A stretch of 64,000 nucleotides of DNA from Roseinatronobacter domitianus (GTDB lineage: Bacteria > Pseudomonadota > Alphaproteobacteria > Rhodobacterales > Rhodobacteraceae), in the NCBI RefSeq assembly GCF_023336755.1, contig NZ_JALZWP010000003.1:186001-250000 (forward strand), in the 5' to 3' direction. Below, one piece after another: positions 54,413-62,475 of this stretch (the stretch's first letter is position 1; the number at the start of each line of letters is the position of its first letter). The notes under the pieces were generated by a model that saw only the letters and a program-made list of their open reading frames with translations, did not search any database and was not told where the DNA came from. The position numbers and the translations under genes are program-made.

Positions 54413-55983
54413 GCATGGACCTGTCGCAAGGCATGACGCCCGTATCTACCCGTGTGATGAACCTGTCGCATCTGCTGACGGAAAGCGCACGCCGTGCGCC
54501 CGATGACTTGGGGCTGGTCTGGGGTGAGCAAAGCTGGACTTGGGCCGAACTTGAGGCCCGCGCCACCGCCTTTGCCCGCGTGTTGGTGCAGGATTACGGT
54601 GTGCAAAAGGGCGACCGCGTGCTGGTGCAATCGGCCAATTGCAACCAGATGTTCGAAGCGGTTTTCGGATGTTGGCGCGCGGGGGCTGTGTGGGTGCCAG
54701 CAAATTACCGCCAATCGCCCGAGGATGTGGCCTTCCTTGCGCAATCCTCTGGTGCGAAACTGATGCTTTGCGGGGCCGAATTTGCAGAGCACGCGGCGGC
54801 CTGCGGCCTGCCCACCATCGCCATTGGCGACTCGGAGTTCGGCCCGGATTATGAGGCGCTGATCGCCCCCCATATCGGCCAGCCGCAGCCGGTGGCCGAC
54901 GTTTACCGCGACGACCCGTGCTGGTTCTTCTTCACTTCCGGAACCACCGGGCGGCCCAAGGCGGCGGTTCTGACACATGGGCAAATGGCCTTTGTCATCA
55001 CCAACCACCTGTGCGACCTTATGCCCGCGACCGGGCCCCAGGATGCATCACTCGTCGTGGCACCCCTATCGCATGGCGCGGGCATTCATCAACTGAGCCA
55101 AGTCGCGCATGGGGTGAAAACCATCCTGCCCGCGGGCGCGAAATTCGACCCCGATGAACTGTGGGCGCTGGTCGCGCGCTGGCGCGTGACCAACATGTTC
55201 ACCGTGCCAACCATCGTGAAACTGTTGGTCGAACACCCAAGCGTCGACGCGCATGACCACGCGTCCTTGCGCTATGTCATCTATGCAGGCGCACCAATGT
55301 ATCGCGCCGACCAAATCCGCGCGCTGGAAAAGCTGGGGCCAGTGCTGGTGCAGTATTTCGGGCTGGGCGAGGTGACGGGCAACATCACCGTGCTGCCGCC
55401 AGCGCATCACCATACTGACGACGGGGCCATGCGCATCGGCACGTGCGGGTTTGCCCGAACGGGAATGCAGGTGCAGATACAGGATGCCGAGGGGCAAGAG
55501 GTGGCAGCGTATGAGACCGGCGAGATAGCCGTCATCGGCCCCGCCGTCTTTGCCGGGTATTTCAACAACCCCGATGCCAATGCAAAATCCTTCCGGGGTG
55601 GCTGGTTCCTGACCGGCGATCTGGGGCATATGGACAAGGCTGGCTTCGTCTATCTGACGGGCCGTGCATCGGATATGTATATCTCTGGCGGGTCGAACAT
55701 CTACCCGCGCGAGATTGAAGAAAAATTGCTGATGCACCCAGCGATCTCTGAGGTCGCGGTGCTGGGCGTGCCCGACCCGGTCTGGGGCGAGGTGGGGATG
55801 GCGGTTTGCGTCTGCAACGGAGATCCGCCCGCCGACCTGCTGGACTGGCTATCGGGCAAACTCGCCCGCTACAAGCTGCCGCGCCATGTCGTGTTCTGGG
55901 ACGAACTGCCGAAATCCGCCTATGGCAAGATCACGAAAAAGATGATCCGCGAGGAACTGGATGCGCGCGGACAACTGCCATGA
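54409..55983 (+). CDS. AMP-dependent acyl-CoA synthetase/ligase
   Basis: 524 residues; GTG at 54409 overlaps the thiolase stop, and an ATG two codons later is equally possible. Adenylation motifs: FFFTSGTTGRPKAAVLTHG (P-loop, near 174-192), YFGLGEVTG, LTGDLGHMDKAGFVYLTGR and the C-terminal KITKKMI lysine. It activates a carboxylic acid as an acyl-CoA; size and motifs suit medium-chain or aromatic acids. Genes on both sides act on CoA thioesters, so it likely feeds the thiolase. Confidence 0.88.
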   Translation: MSMDLSQGMTPVSTRVMNLSHLLTESARRAPDDLGLVWGEQSWTWAELEARATAFARVLVQDYGVQKGDRVLVQSANCNQMFEAVFGCWRAGAVWVPANYRQSPEDVAFLAQSSGAKLMLCGAEFAEHAAACGLPTIAIGDSEFGPDYEALIAPHIGQPQPVADVYRDDPCWFFFTSGTTGRPKAAVLTHGQMAFVITNHLCDLMPATGPQDASLVVAPLSHGAGIHQLSQVAHGVKTILPAGAKFDPDELWALVARWRVTNMFTVPTIVKLLVEHPSVDAHDHASLRYVIYAGAPMYRADQIRALEKLGPVLVQYFGLGEVTGNITVLPPAHHHTDDGAMRIGTCGFARTGMQVQIQDAEGQEVAAYETGEIAVIGPAVFAGYFNNPDANAKSFRGGWFLTGDLGHMDKAGFVYLTGRASDMYISGGSNIYPREIEEKLLMHPAISEVAVLGVPDPVWGEVGMAVCVCNGDPPADLLDWLSGKLARYKLPRHVVFWDELPKSAYGKITKKMIREELDARGQLP

Positions 55984-56789
55984 TGCGCCATGTTGTCCAT
56001 CCCGGAGCAGCGGTTGAACCACGCGTGACCGTGCTGCCGGTGCAGGCGCATCCGGTCGAAGTTGTCTTGCGCGGTGGTTTGCCATTCGGGGAGGCAGTTG
56101 CGACCGCGTTCGAGGGTTTCGAGGGCGGGTTTCTGGAGCTGCGCGATGTGGCGATGGACCCGCTGGCCTATGTCATCCCCGGCCCCGCACAGAACGGGTT
56201 TGCAGCATGGTATAGCGCAACGCAGCAGATGGGTGCAGGCGCACGGATTGTGCAAGGCTGCGTGCATATGGGCTGGCGCGATGGCGCGCGGTTCACGCAT
56301 ACGCATGGCATATGGGAAGACGCGACGGGCGCTCGGCATATGGGGCATATCCTGCCGGATCAGGCGGTGGTCGCGCGCGATTGCACGGTCACGGGCTGGG
56401 GGCTGACAGGCGGCTGCCTTGTGGCACAGCCGGACCCGGAAACTGGGTTTACGCTGTTCCGACCAGAAATGCGCGCGGCGCGCAGCGGCGGCCTGCCCGC
56501 GCATCTGGTCACGCTGCGCCCCAATCAGGATATTGGCGCGGCACTGGCAGGGCTTGGGCTGACAGGCCTTGTGAAGGGTTTGGGCAGCTTGATCGGAACC
56601 GAAACCGACGCGGACCGGCTGGACAGCTATGCGACAGAGATATTGCTGACCGATGGCCATGTCGGTCCGGAGGGTGTGACGCTGCACGCCGCGAGCATCG
56701 GGCTGGATGGCCGGATGATCGCGGGGCGGCTGGTGGCCGGGGCGAACCCGGTTCTGGTGACGGCAGAGCTGTTGGTGCTGACCAAATAG
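55980..56789 (+). CDS. PPC/DUF296-like domain protein
   Basis: 269 residues starting at an ATG that overlaps the synthetase stop (ATGA; a second ATG follows at once). Two related segments resemble PPC/DUF296 domains: VHMGWRDGARFTHTHGIW near 97-114 contains the GxxH metal-binding style, followed by HMGHILPDQAVVARDCTVTGWG. No signal or membrane helix is present. Function in this family is not settled; association with acyl-CoA enzymes here suggests a role in the same pathway. The C-terminus is followed by a GC-rich repeat region. Confidence 0.55.
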   Translation: MMRHVVHPGAAVEPRVTVLPVQAHPVEVVLRGGLPFGEAVATAFEGFEGGFLELRDVAMDPLAYVIPGPAQNGFAAWYSATQQMGAGARIVQGCVHMGWRDGARFTHTHGIWEDATGARHMGHILPDQAVVARDCTVTGWGLTGGCLVAQPDPETGFTLFRPEMRAARSGGLPAHLVTLRPNQDIGAALAGLGLTGLVKGLGSLIGTETDADRLDSYATEILLTDGHVGPEGVTLHAASIGLDGRMIAGRLVAGANPVLVTAELLVLTK

Positions 56790-56878
56790 CGGGCTTCGCC
56801 CAGGTCTTTGTTTCGGGGGGCTTTGCCCCCGTCCGGCCCCGTGCCGGGACCGCACTCCCCCAGGATATTTTTACAAGG
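56790..56878 (+). repeat. GC-rich intergenic repeat, REP-like, left of the prophage remnant
   Basis: Contains small hairpins GGGGGCTTTGCCCCC and GGCCCCGTGCCGGG followed by CCCCCAGGATATTTTTACA. Sequences of this kind recur at gene ends in Rhodobacteraceae (general knowledge); its copy number in this genome cannot be seen. It may act as terminator of the DUF296 gene, and it marks the left edge of the foreign segment. Confidence 0.45.
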
Positions 56879-57508
56879 ATGACCGAAGGCGCGGGAAGCC
56901 CTGTATCGGGGTCGCGCTTGGCTGAAGTCTGCAAGCTGAATATAAAATTTGCAAAGCGTTTCAGGGATATGCGCATTGTCCATGCCTTCGAACGGGACAA
57001 CAAACGGTTCACAGACCGGCATGAATTCCATGTCAAGCGCGGCCTGACCGCACGCCCGATGCAAGCCCTTATGGGGGACGCGCACACAGTCGATCTGACC
57101 AGCGGCCAAAAGGCATTTCTGATTGCATGGATGGACTGTTCCAGCGGATATATCTGGGCAACGCCGGTCATGACACGAGGCAATCAAGGTATCTCGCAAA
57201 GGGACGTGGCGAATTCGCTTTATGAGGTTGTGACCTGCCCGTGGGGCGGTATGCCTGAAACCTTCATCATCGATAACGGCGGTGAATATGGGTTCATTTC
57301 GGAATGCACGACGCGGTTCGCGGCCATGGCTGACCTGTCGAACCTCAATGTGATCCGGTGCCAACCCTATCACCCAGAAGGCAAAGCACGGCTGGAAGGC
57401 GCTTTCCAGACGAAGCCCGCGCGCGTGTGGTGGAATATCAGCCGTCCAATCCCGATAGCCCTGAAGAACAACGGCGCAAGAGCACCGAACGGGCGAACGC
57501 AGGCTTAA
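56879..57508 (+). pseudogene. Truncated DDE transposase/integrase core (Mu A-like)
   Basis: The open frame contains an rve-type catalytic core: first Asp in AFLIAWMDCSSGYIWATPV, second in FIIDNGGEYGF and the Glu in PEGKARLEGAF, so the DDE triad is in place. The regions before and after are far too short for a Mu A protein (about 660 residues in Mu): N-terminal DNA-binding and C-terminal domains are absent, and beyond the Glu the frame changes content (about 57415) and runs to a stop. A frame overlapping it, 57358-57552, carries what looks like the end of a lost downstream gene (GGKPNGEFDA). Confidence 0.7.
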
Positions 57509-57548
57509 TGCGCCATTTCGGCGGCAAGCCGAACGGGGAGTTCGACGC

Positions 57549-57855
57549 ATGAGCAAGATCGAAACACATCACGGCAGAAAAAGAGCGCCGGACTACGCCC
57601 AAGCCTGTCACGCTGCACCTGTCCGAAAACGATCTGGACATGATCACGCGGGCGTTGCCGCAAGCCTATGACCTGATCAGCGATTTGGGCCGCGCCTGCG
57701 AGTTTCTGGGCAATTCAGACAATGACACGCCGGACATTACGCCGGTTCTGAGGCTGTTTGCGCGGGCATGTCGCGGGGGTGAAGATGACGAACTGGAAGC
57801 CCTGTTCAAGCTGGACCTGAAATTCCGCGACGCGGTTAAAAGCGAAGGAGCCTGA
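57549..57855 (+). pseudogene. Frameshifted small Mu-region gene
   Basis: ATG 57549 overlaps the preceding stop (ATGA) but the frame (MSKIETHHGRKRAPDY) runs out after about 40 codons. A second frame from just after 57552 reads continuously (AEKERRTTPKPVTLHLSENDLDM, then ALPQAYDLISDLGRACEFLG) to the stop at 57855 without its own good start; ATG 57640 is the first. A single-base indel near 57560-57580 would join them into one protein of about 100 residues. Function unknown. It is coupled in position to gemA downstream. Confidence 0.55.
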
Positions 57856-57856
57856 C

Positions 57857-58266
57857 ATGCCTTTGAGTAGGAAACAGTATTCGCTGATCCATGTGGCGCA
57901 ATCCAAGTTTGGGATCGATGATGATCTGTATCGGTCGATACTGGCGAACCTGTGCGGCGTGACCAGTTCGACCGAGCTTGACCAGGCGGTGTTCGAACTG
58001 CTGCTGGGTTTTTTGAATGGCGTGGGTTCAAGCCCATGACCCGCAACGGGGCGAACTGTGGCACGCGCCCCGGCATGGCCAGCTATGCGCAGCTTGAACT
58101 GATCCGGGCGCTTTGGACCGAATACAGCCGGGGCCGCGCGGGCCAGAGCGAGTTGAACAAGTGGCTTGAACGCAGTTTCAAACTGACCAGCTTGCGGTTT
58201 CTGGACAAGGCCACGGCGGCAAAGGTGATCACGGCGCTGAAGGCGATGACATCGCGCGCGGCCTGA
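57857..58266 (+). pseudogene. GemA (Mu gp16) homologue split into two frames
   Basis: Two ORFs, 57857-58039 (60 aa) and 58036-58266 (76 aa), overlap by ATGA. The first begins PLSRKQYSLIHVAQSKFGIDDDLYRSIL, and the second contains ASYAQLELIRALWTEYSRG, LKWL-like text and ATAAKVITALKAM. Together they read as the N- and C-terminal halves of the DUF1018/GemA family (about 135-160 residues), a Mu protein that modulates host gene expression. A frameshift lies close to 58035; a T6 run at about 58009-58014 could also be a slippery site. AGGAG precedes the first ATG. Confidence 0.7.
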
Positions 58267-58283
58267 CCCGACCGGACAACGCA

Positions 58284-58319
58284 GAAAGGGGCGCGGTGAA
58301 AGCCGCGCCCCTTTCTTTT
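58284..58319 (+). terminator. Intrinsic terminator after gemA
   Basis: A perfect 13-bp stem GAAAGGGGCGCGG/CCGCGCCCCTTTC with a six-base loop, followed by TTTT. It ends the early-region transcription unit before the Mor-like gene. Confidence 0.8.
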
Positions 58320-58482
58320 GGCAGAACGCCCCATGAAATTCACGCTTGGCCGGTCCTGCCCCCTTTAATCGGTGTTTAACGGCGCGTTTGCCCGCAATCC
58401 TGATCTGGCATTCCCGGCTTGCGCCGCAAAATGGCTTTCTGCTACGGTTCAATGGTGCATGGTTTCGGGGCAGATACCCGGC

Positions 58483-58517
58483 CCTTGACAGGTGTCTAGG
58501 TTGGACAAGTGTCAAGG
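58483..58517. promoter_or_regulatory. Inverted repeat in front of the Mor-like gene
   Basis: CCTTGACA (58483-58490) and TGTCAAGG (58510-58517) form eight-base arms around 19 bases, 17 bp before the Mor-like start. TTGACA could serve as a -35 element. The symmetry suggests an operator for a phage repressor. The upstream part of the gap (58320-58482) shows nothing else. Confidence 0.4.
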
Positions 58518-58534
58518 CTGACTATGGTCAGACT

Positions 58535-58978
58535 ATGACCAGAGAACGCCCCTCAGACTTGCCCTATCCGTCCTGCGCGCAATGCGCGGGCATTGGCATT
58601 TATGCCGGTCCAGATTGGCAATATGACCTTGAAGACGATCTGGGCTTTGACGTTCTGAAAGCCGTGATCTTGGCGCATGGCGGGCGCGAAATGCACGTCA
58701 AGAACACACCCGAACCCGCGACCGATGCGCTTGGACAAGCGAAAATCTGGATGTCCAAACGGTTTGGGGCAGGCAAGATTATTGTTCACTTTGGCCCCTT
58801 GGCCCGCAAGAACCGCGTGGCATGGCTGATCTACACCATGCTGCGCGACGGGGCGTCGCTGGCACAGATCGCAGAAGCGGCAAACACCACAATCCGAACA
58901 GTTGGGCGTCAAAAAAAACGCCTGCAAGACATGGGCGCGCTTCCCGCGCCCGACCCTTCCAACACCCGGAGACCTTGA
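58535..58978 (+). CDS. Mor-like transcription activator (Mu-type)
   Basis: 147 residues from ATG 58535; the upstream open frame is not phage-like. The C-terminal part contains a helix-turn-helix: LRDGASLAQIAEAANTTIRTVGRQKKRL. The preceding region (DVLKAVILAHGGREMHV, DALGQAKIWMSKRFGAG) resembles the Mor/C dimerisation part. In Mu, Mor activates middle transcription. Four cysteines near the N-terminus (PSCAQCAG) are unusual. Located at the gemA-late gene border as in Mu-like phages, four bases before gpT. Confidence 0.6.
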   Translation: MTRERPSDLPYPSCAQCAGIGIYAGPDWQYDLEDDLGFDVLKAVILAHGGREMHVKNTPEPATDALGQAKIWMSKRFGAGKIIVHFGPLARKNRVAWLIYTMLRDGASLAQIAEAANTTIRTVGRQKKRLQDMGALPAPDPSNTRRP

Positions 58979-58981
58979 CCG

Positions 58982-59698
58982 ATGATTATCAACGCAGCCA
59001 CACTTGACGCCATGTTCAAGGGCTTCAAAACGCTCTACACCACGGCGGCGCTTGACGCCCCGTCGCAGGCCAGCGAAGTCGCTATGACCGTGACCAGCGC
59101 CGCGCGCGACGAAACCTATAACTGGCTTGGCCAGTTTCCCCAAATGCGCGAATGGGTTGGCGACGAACGCGTGATCCGGCAGCTTGAAGCGCATGGCTTC
59201 ACCATCACGAACCGCAAGTTCGAAAGCACCATTTCGATCGGCCGCGACGACATTGCAGATGATCGCTTGGGCGTGTTCAGCCCGGTGATCCAAAGCATGG
59301 GCTATGAGGCCGCAATTCACCCCGATCATGTGGTGTTCGGCCTGCTGGCGGCTGGCTTTGCCACCGAATGCTATGACGGTCAGAGCTTCTTTGATACCGA
59401 ACACCCGGTGGTCGATGAAGACGGCCCCGTGACGGACGCGGACGGGCGGCAAATGGCCTATGCCAGCCGCGCGCCGCTGAACAAGGCGAACCATGAAGCC
59501 GCGCGCACCGCGATGCAGCGTCAGGTATTTGACAAGGGCCGTCCCTTGGGGATCAAGCCCACGGTTCTGGTTGTGCCCCCGGAACTGGAAGGCGCGGCCA
59601 TGCGCCTGCTGAACACTGAACATGTGGACGGCGGCAACTCGAACGAATGGAAGGGCACGGCGAAACCGATTGTCACGCCCTTTCTGAACGCGGCCTGA
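58982..59698 (+). CDS. Mu-like major head subunit gpT, C-terminally truncated
   Basis: 238 residues; Mu T-family proteins have about 300. The N-terminal pattern fits well: MIINAATLDAMFKGFKTLY, YNWLGQFPQMREWVGDERVI (18-20 residue pieces), TISIGRDDIADDRLGVFSP, YDGQSFFDTEHPV and KPTVLVVPPELEGAAMRLL. The protein ends abruptly at VTPFLNAA, without the C-terminal 60 residues that normally follow the glycine-rich loop. It would form the capsid shell; the truncated form is probably not functional. Placed before gpI rather than after. Confidence 0.8.
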   Translation: MIINAATLDAMFKGFKTLYTTAALDAPSQASEVAMTVTSAARDETYNWLGQFPQMREWVGDERVIRQLEAHGFTITNRKFESTISIGRDDIADDRLGVFSPVIQSMGYEAAIHPDHVVFGLLAAGFATECYDGQSFFDTEHPVVDEDGPVTDADGRQMAYASRAPLNKANHEAARTAMQRQVFDKGRPLGIKPTVLVVPPELEGAAMRLLNTEHVDGGNSNEWKGTAKPIVTPFLNAA

Positions 59699-59700
59699 TC

Positions 59701-60633
59701 ATGACCCTTGTTCACGCCACATGCAGCGAATTGCCGGGGGGAACCGCGCCTGACACGGTGCAGCTATTGCCCCCCGGCGCGTTCACGGCGCGCGACGGGC
59801 GCGGCTTTCGGCTGGACAACCCGAATGGCCTGATCGCGCTTTTCAAGGCCGACGCGGTGGACAAGCCGGTTGACTACGAACACCAAGAGGATGATCCGGC
59901 GCGGCGCGGCAATGGGCCTGTCCCGGCTGCGGGTTGGATCAAGTCGCTCTTCTATGACGCCCGGTCCGGCCTATGGGCCAAGGTGGACTGGACGGCCCGC
60001 GCGCGCGAGATGATCGCGAACCGCGAATACCCCTATCTGTCGCCCGTGTTCACGCATGATGCGAATGGACGGATCACACGGCTTATGGGCGCGTCCCTTG
60101 TCCATAGGCCAGCCCTACACCTCAAGGCCCTTGCCAGCGAACAGGAGCAGCCCATGCCCGACACATCGACCCCCTTTGCCCGGATCGCAAAGGCGCTTGG
60201 CCTGCCAGATGATGCGACCGAAGACGCCATTCTTGCCGCCCTGGGCGAGAAGCTGGCCACCGCGTCCGAAGTCACGCCGGACCCGGCCAAATTCGTGCCG
60301 ATTGAAGCGGTGCGCGAATTGATCGCAGAGCGCGGTAGCGCCTTGGCGCTGAACTCGGAACAACAGGCGCAAAGCCGCGTGTCAGAGGCCATGCGCGAAG
60401 GCTACATCACGCCTGCGATGAAGGATTGGGCCGTGGCGCTTTGCCGCCAAGACCCGGACAGCTTTGATCGCTTCATTGCGTCCAGCCCCCCGGCCTTTGG
60501 CCACCTGTTCGGACCAAGCGGCGCGCGTAGCGTGGCCCCTGAAAAGCGGTTCAGCACAAGCGCGCAGAGCGCTGAGGAAATGGCCGTCTGTTCGCAGCTT
60601 GGGATTGACCCGGCCAAGCTGGCAAAGGTGTAA
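59701..60633 (+). CDS. Mu-like protease/scaffold gpI
   Basis: 310 residues from ATG 59701, two bases after the gpT stop. The N-terminus QLLPPGAFTARDGRGFRLDN, then DYEHQEDDPARRGNGPVPAAG near 63-83 and YPYLSPVFTHDANGRI, match the Mu I protease domain; the C-terminal part (RVSEAMREGYITPAMKDWAVAL and following) is the scaffold-type region that Mu also makes as a separate protein. It would process and shape the prohead. It looks full-length. Confidence 0.82.
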   Translation: MTLVHATCSELPGGTAPDTVQLLPPGAFTARDGRGFRLDNPNGLIALFKADAVDKPVDYEHQEDDPARRGNGPVPAAGWIKSLFYDARSGLWAKVDWTARAREMIANREYPYLSPVFTHDANGRITRLMGASLVHRPALHLKALASEQEQPMPDTSTPFARIAKALGLPDDATEDAILAALGEKLATASEVTPDPAKFVPIEAVRELIAERGSALALNSEQQAQSRVSEAMREGYITPAMKDWAVALCRQDPDSFDRFIASSPPAFGHLFGPSGARSVAPEKRFSTSAQSAEEMAVCSQLGIDPAKLAKV

Positions 60634-60681
60634 GCCGTCACCAGATACCGGCCAGAGCGAGTTCATCACCAGTGCCGGTTC

Positions 60682-60747
60682 CGTGGCCCCTGACACGGTT
60701 CAACAGGGGCCGCGATAAGGCGGGGGCGAGGCTGCGCGCCCCCGCCT
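60682..60747 (+). terminator. Two tandem hairpins between gpI and the HTH gene
   Basis: First hairpin: CGTGGCCCCTG/CAGGGGCCGCG (60682-60692 and 60704-60714, one G-U pair). Second: perfect 11-bp AGGCGGGGGCG/CGCCCCCGCCT (60718-60728 and 60737-60747) followed by GTTTC. Probably transcription terminators of the head-gene unit. The 136-bp gap has no other content. Confidence 0.6.
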
Positions 60748-60769
60748 GTTTCATGAAAGGGAAGGTGCC

Positions 60770-61177
60770 ATGGCAGAGCAAGACATACCGTCCAATGCAG
60801 ACCGGCGCGCAACCGCGCAAGGTATCCTTGCCATGTGCCGGGACGTTCGGGCCGATGTTGCCCGGATCGAACGCGAAGCCGAAGCCCTTCTGGCAAGCCT
60901 TGAAAATGGCCATGAAGACGCCGTTAAAGTCCCCGTTCAACGCCCGGCTCAACCCTCGCAGCACTTGCGCGAACACCGCCCCGGACGCCCCAAGAAACTT
61001 GCCGCCGATCCTGATTTGCGCGCCTTTGTGGACGCCCGGTTCAACCGGATGACCTTTGACCAGATCGCGGATGACGTAGCCCAAAACTTCCCGCCAGAAC
61101 GGCAAGTCAAACGGTCTGCCATTCACGACTGGTATCGCAGGGTCTATAAACGGAAATATCAATCCGATCCGGGATAG
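60770..61177 (+). CDS. Helix-turn-helix phage protein (terminase-small-like candidate)
   Basis: 135 residues with AAGGGAAGG upstream. The N-terminal half is helical (ILAMCRDVRADVARIEREAEALLASL near 19-44). The C-terminal half starts GRPKKLAADPDLRAFVDARF and contains FDQIADDVAQNFPPERQVKRSAIHDWYRR, a resolvase-like helix-turn-helix. This layout resembles small DNA-recognition proteins of the DUF3486/Mu gp27 kind, but the family is not certain. Last recognisable gene of the Mu-like segment. Confidence 0.5.
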   Translation: MAEQDIPSNADRRATAQGILAMCRDVRADVARIEREAEALLASLENGHEDAVKVPVQRPAQPSQHLREHRPGRPKKLAADPDLRAFVDARFNRMTFDQIADDVAQNFPPERQVKRSAIHDWYRRVYKRKYQSDPG

Positions 61178-61254
61178 GCCCCGGACCCCCGCCCACTTCC
61201 GGTATCAAACCCCAGGTATCAGTGCTAAAACGTAGGTTACAGCACAATGAAAGG

Positions 61255-62475
61255 CTATGGTTTGCCTTGGCTGACCACGCCGTTGTCGAAAAGCGACGCG
61301 ATTTCGGTATCGGGCAGGCCGATCACATCCCCCAAGATCGCTTCGGTATGTTCACCCAGCACCGGCGCGCGCACCGGCGCTTCGCGCGGGTCGTGGCTGA
61401 AGGACATGGGCGTTCCGGGCACGCGGTAACGGCCGATTCCGGGTTGATCGAGGTCGCTGAACATGGGGTTATCAAGCGACATGTCCTCATCTTCGGCAAC
61501 GGCTTCCTTGAAGGTCCTGAATTGCGACCAGGTGACGCCTGCATCCTCTAAGGCTTGGGCAAAATCGGCAACTTTGCGGGCTTTGAACCACGGGCGCAGA
61601 ATGTCTGTGATGGAATGGCGATGCTCCCAGCGCGCGCCCTCATCGCGCAAAGACACGCCAAGGCGCGATTCCAACGCGTCGATGGCGTCTGTCGTGGCGG
61701 TGACTTTTTGCAAGCCGCGCCATTGACGGTCGGTCAGGCCGATGACCATGACGCGCTTGCCGTCGGCGCAGAGGAAATCCTGCCCGTAAGCGCCGTAAAG
61801 CGCATTGCCGGATTTGGGGCGCGAAATGCCATTAACCTCGACTTCGCCGATCACGCCCAGATGGCCGAGCATGGCGGCGGCGACATCTTTCAGCGCCAGA
61901 TCGACCGCAGAGCCGTGGCCGTGGCGCAAGCGTTTGCGCTCTGCCGCCAGAAGGGCTGAAACAACCATATTGCCCGCGATGCAATCCCAAGCCGGCAGCG
62001 CGTGCGCGACAGGGTCGGTGGAGCCTTCGGGTCCGGTCGCCATGGGAAAACCCAAGGCCGGGTTGACGGTATAATCCACCGCCGGGCGGCCCGCGCGATC
62101 GCCCGTCAGCGTGACCATGCACAGGTCGGGGCGGCGGGTGGACAGGGTTTCATAATCCATCCAGCCGCGCACGCGCAGATTGGTGATGAAAAGGCCTGCA
62201 TCGTCGCCCGGCGCGCAGATCAGTTCCGAAATGATCTCGCGCCCGCGGGGGTGTTTCATGTCGATGGCGATGGAGCGTTTGCCCTTGTTCATCCCCGCCC
62301 AGAACATGCTTTGGCCAGAGGGCGCGACGGGCCAGCGCCCGGCGTCAAGCCCGCCTTCGACACGGTCAAAGCGGATGACATCGGCCCCCATCTGCGCCAG
62401 CGTCATGCCTGCAAGCGGGACAGCGACAAAGGCCGAGCCTTCGACCACGCGCATTCCGTTCAGGATACCACTCAC
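61255..62475 (-). CDS. mct: Mesaconyl-CoA C1-C4 CoA transferase (class III CoA transferase)
   Basis: 406 residues from a GTG at 62475 that overlaps the meh stop (GTGA); this gives SGILNGMRVVEGSAFVAVPL, the expected start. Class III (CaiB/BaiF) CoA transferase fold with the catalytic Asp expected near residue 160-165 (HALPAWDCIAGNM). Segments RFDRVEGGLDAGRWPV, FWAGMNKGKRSIAID, ICAPGDDAGLFITN and ALKDVAAAMLGHLGVI closely match my recall of Chloroflexus Mct, which moves CoA from C1 to C4 of mesaconate in the 3-hydroxypropionate bicycle. General class III transferases are the alternative. Converges with the prophage remnant. Confidence 0.72.
   Translation of the reverse strand: MSGILNGMRVVEGSAFVAVPLAGMTLAQMGADVIRFDRVEGGLDAGRWPVAPSGQSMFWAGMNKGKRSIAIDMKHPRGREIISELICAPGDDAGLFITNLRVRGWMDYETLSTRRPDLCMVTLTGDRAGRPAVDYTVNPALGFPMATGPEGSTDPVAHALPAWDCIAGNMVVSALLAAERKRLRHGHGSAVDLALKDVAAAMLGHLGVIGEVEVNGISRPKSGNALYGAYGQDFLCADGKRVMVIGLTDRQWRGLQKVTATTDAIDALESRLGVSLRDEGARWEHRHSITDILRPWFKARKVADFAQALEDAGVTWSQFRTFKEAVAEDEDMSLDNPMFSDLDQPGIGRYRVPGTPMSFSHDPREAPVRAPVLGEHTEAILGDVIGLPDTEIASLFDNGVVSQGKP

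Larger units (their letters stand above)
56879..61177 (+). mobile_element. Decayed Mu-like transposable prophage remnant
   Basis: A 4.3-kb run of genes with phage Mu relatives lies between two chromosomal acyl-CoA gene groups: DDE transposase fragment, a frameshifted small gene, gemA (split), a Mor-like activator, gpT and gpI head genes and an HTH protein. Mu B, lysis, portal, tail and most head genes are missing, and several genes are broken, so it is defective. The exact ends and target duplication are not identifiable by eye; right-end sequence 61178-61254 holds two GGTATC direct repeats. Confidence 0.8.

Noticed and set aside
56312-56878. Extension of the transposase frame into the DUF296-like gene
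   Set aside because: Out-of-frame reading of the DUF296 gene; phage-like content begins only after the REP-like repeat.
61178-61254. Right end of the Mu-like element with GGTATC direct repeats
   Set aside because: Two GGTATC copies are seen, but no matching left end or target duplication could be established, so no attachment site is annotated.
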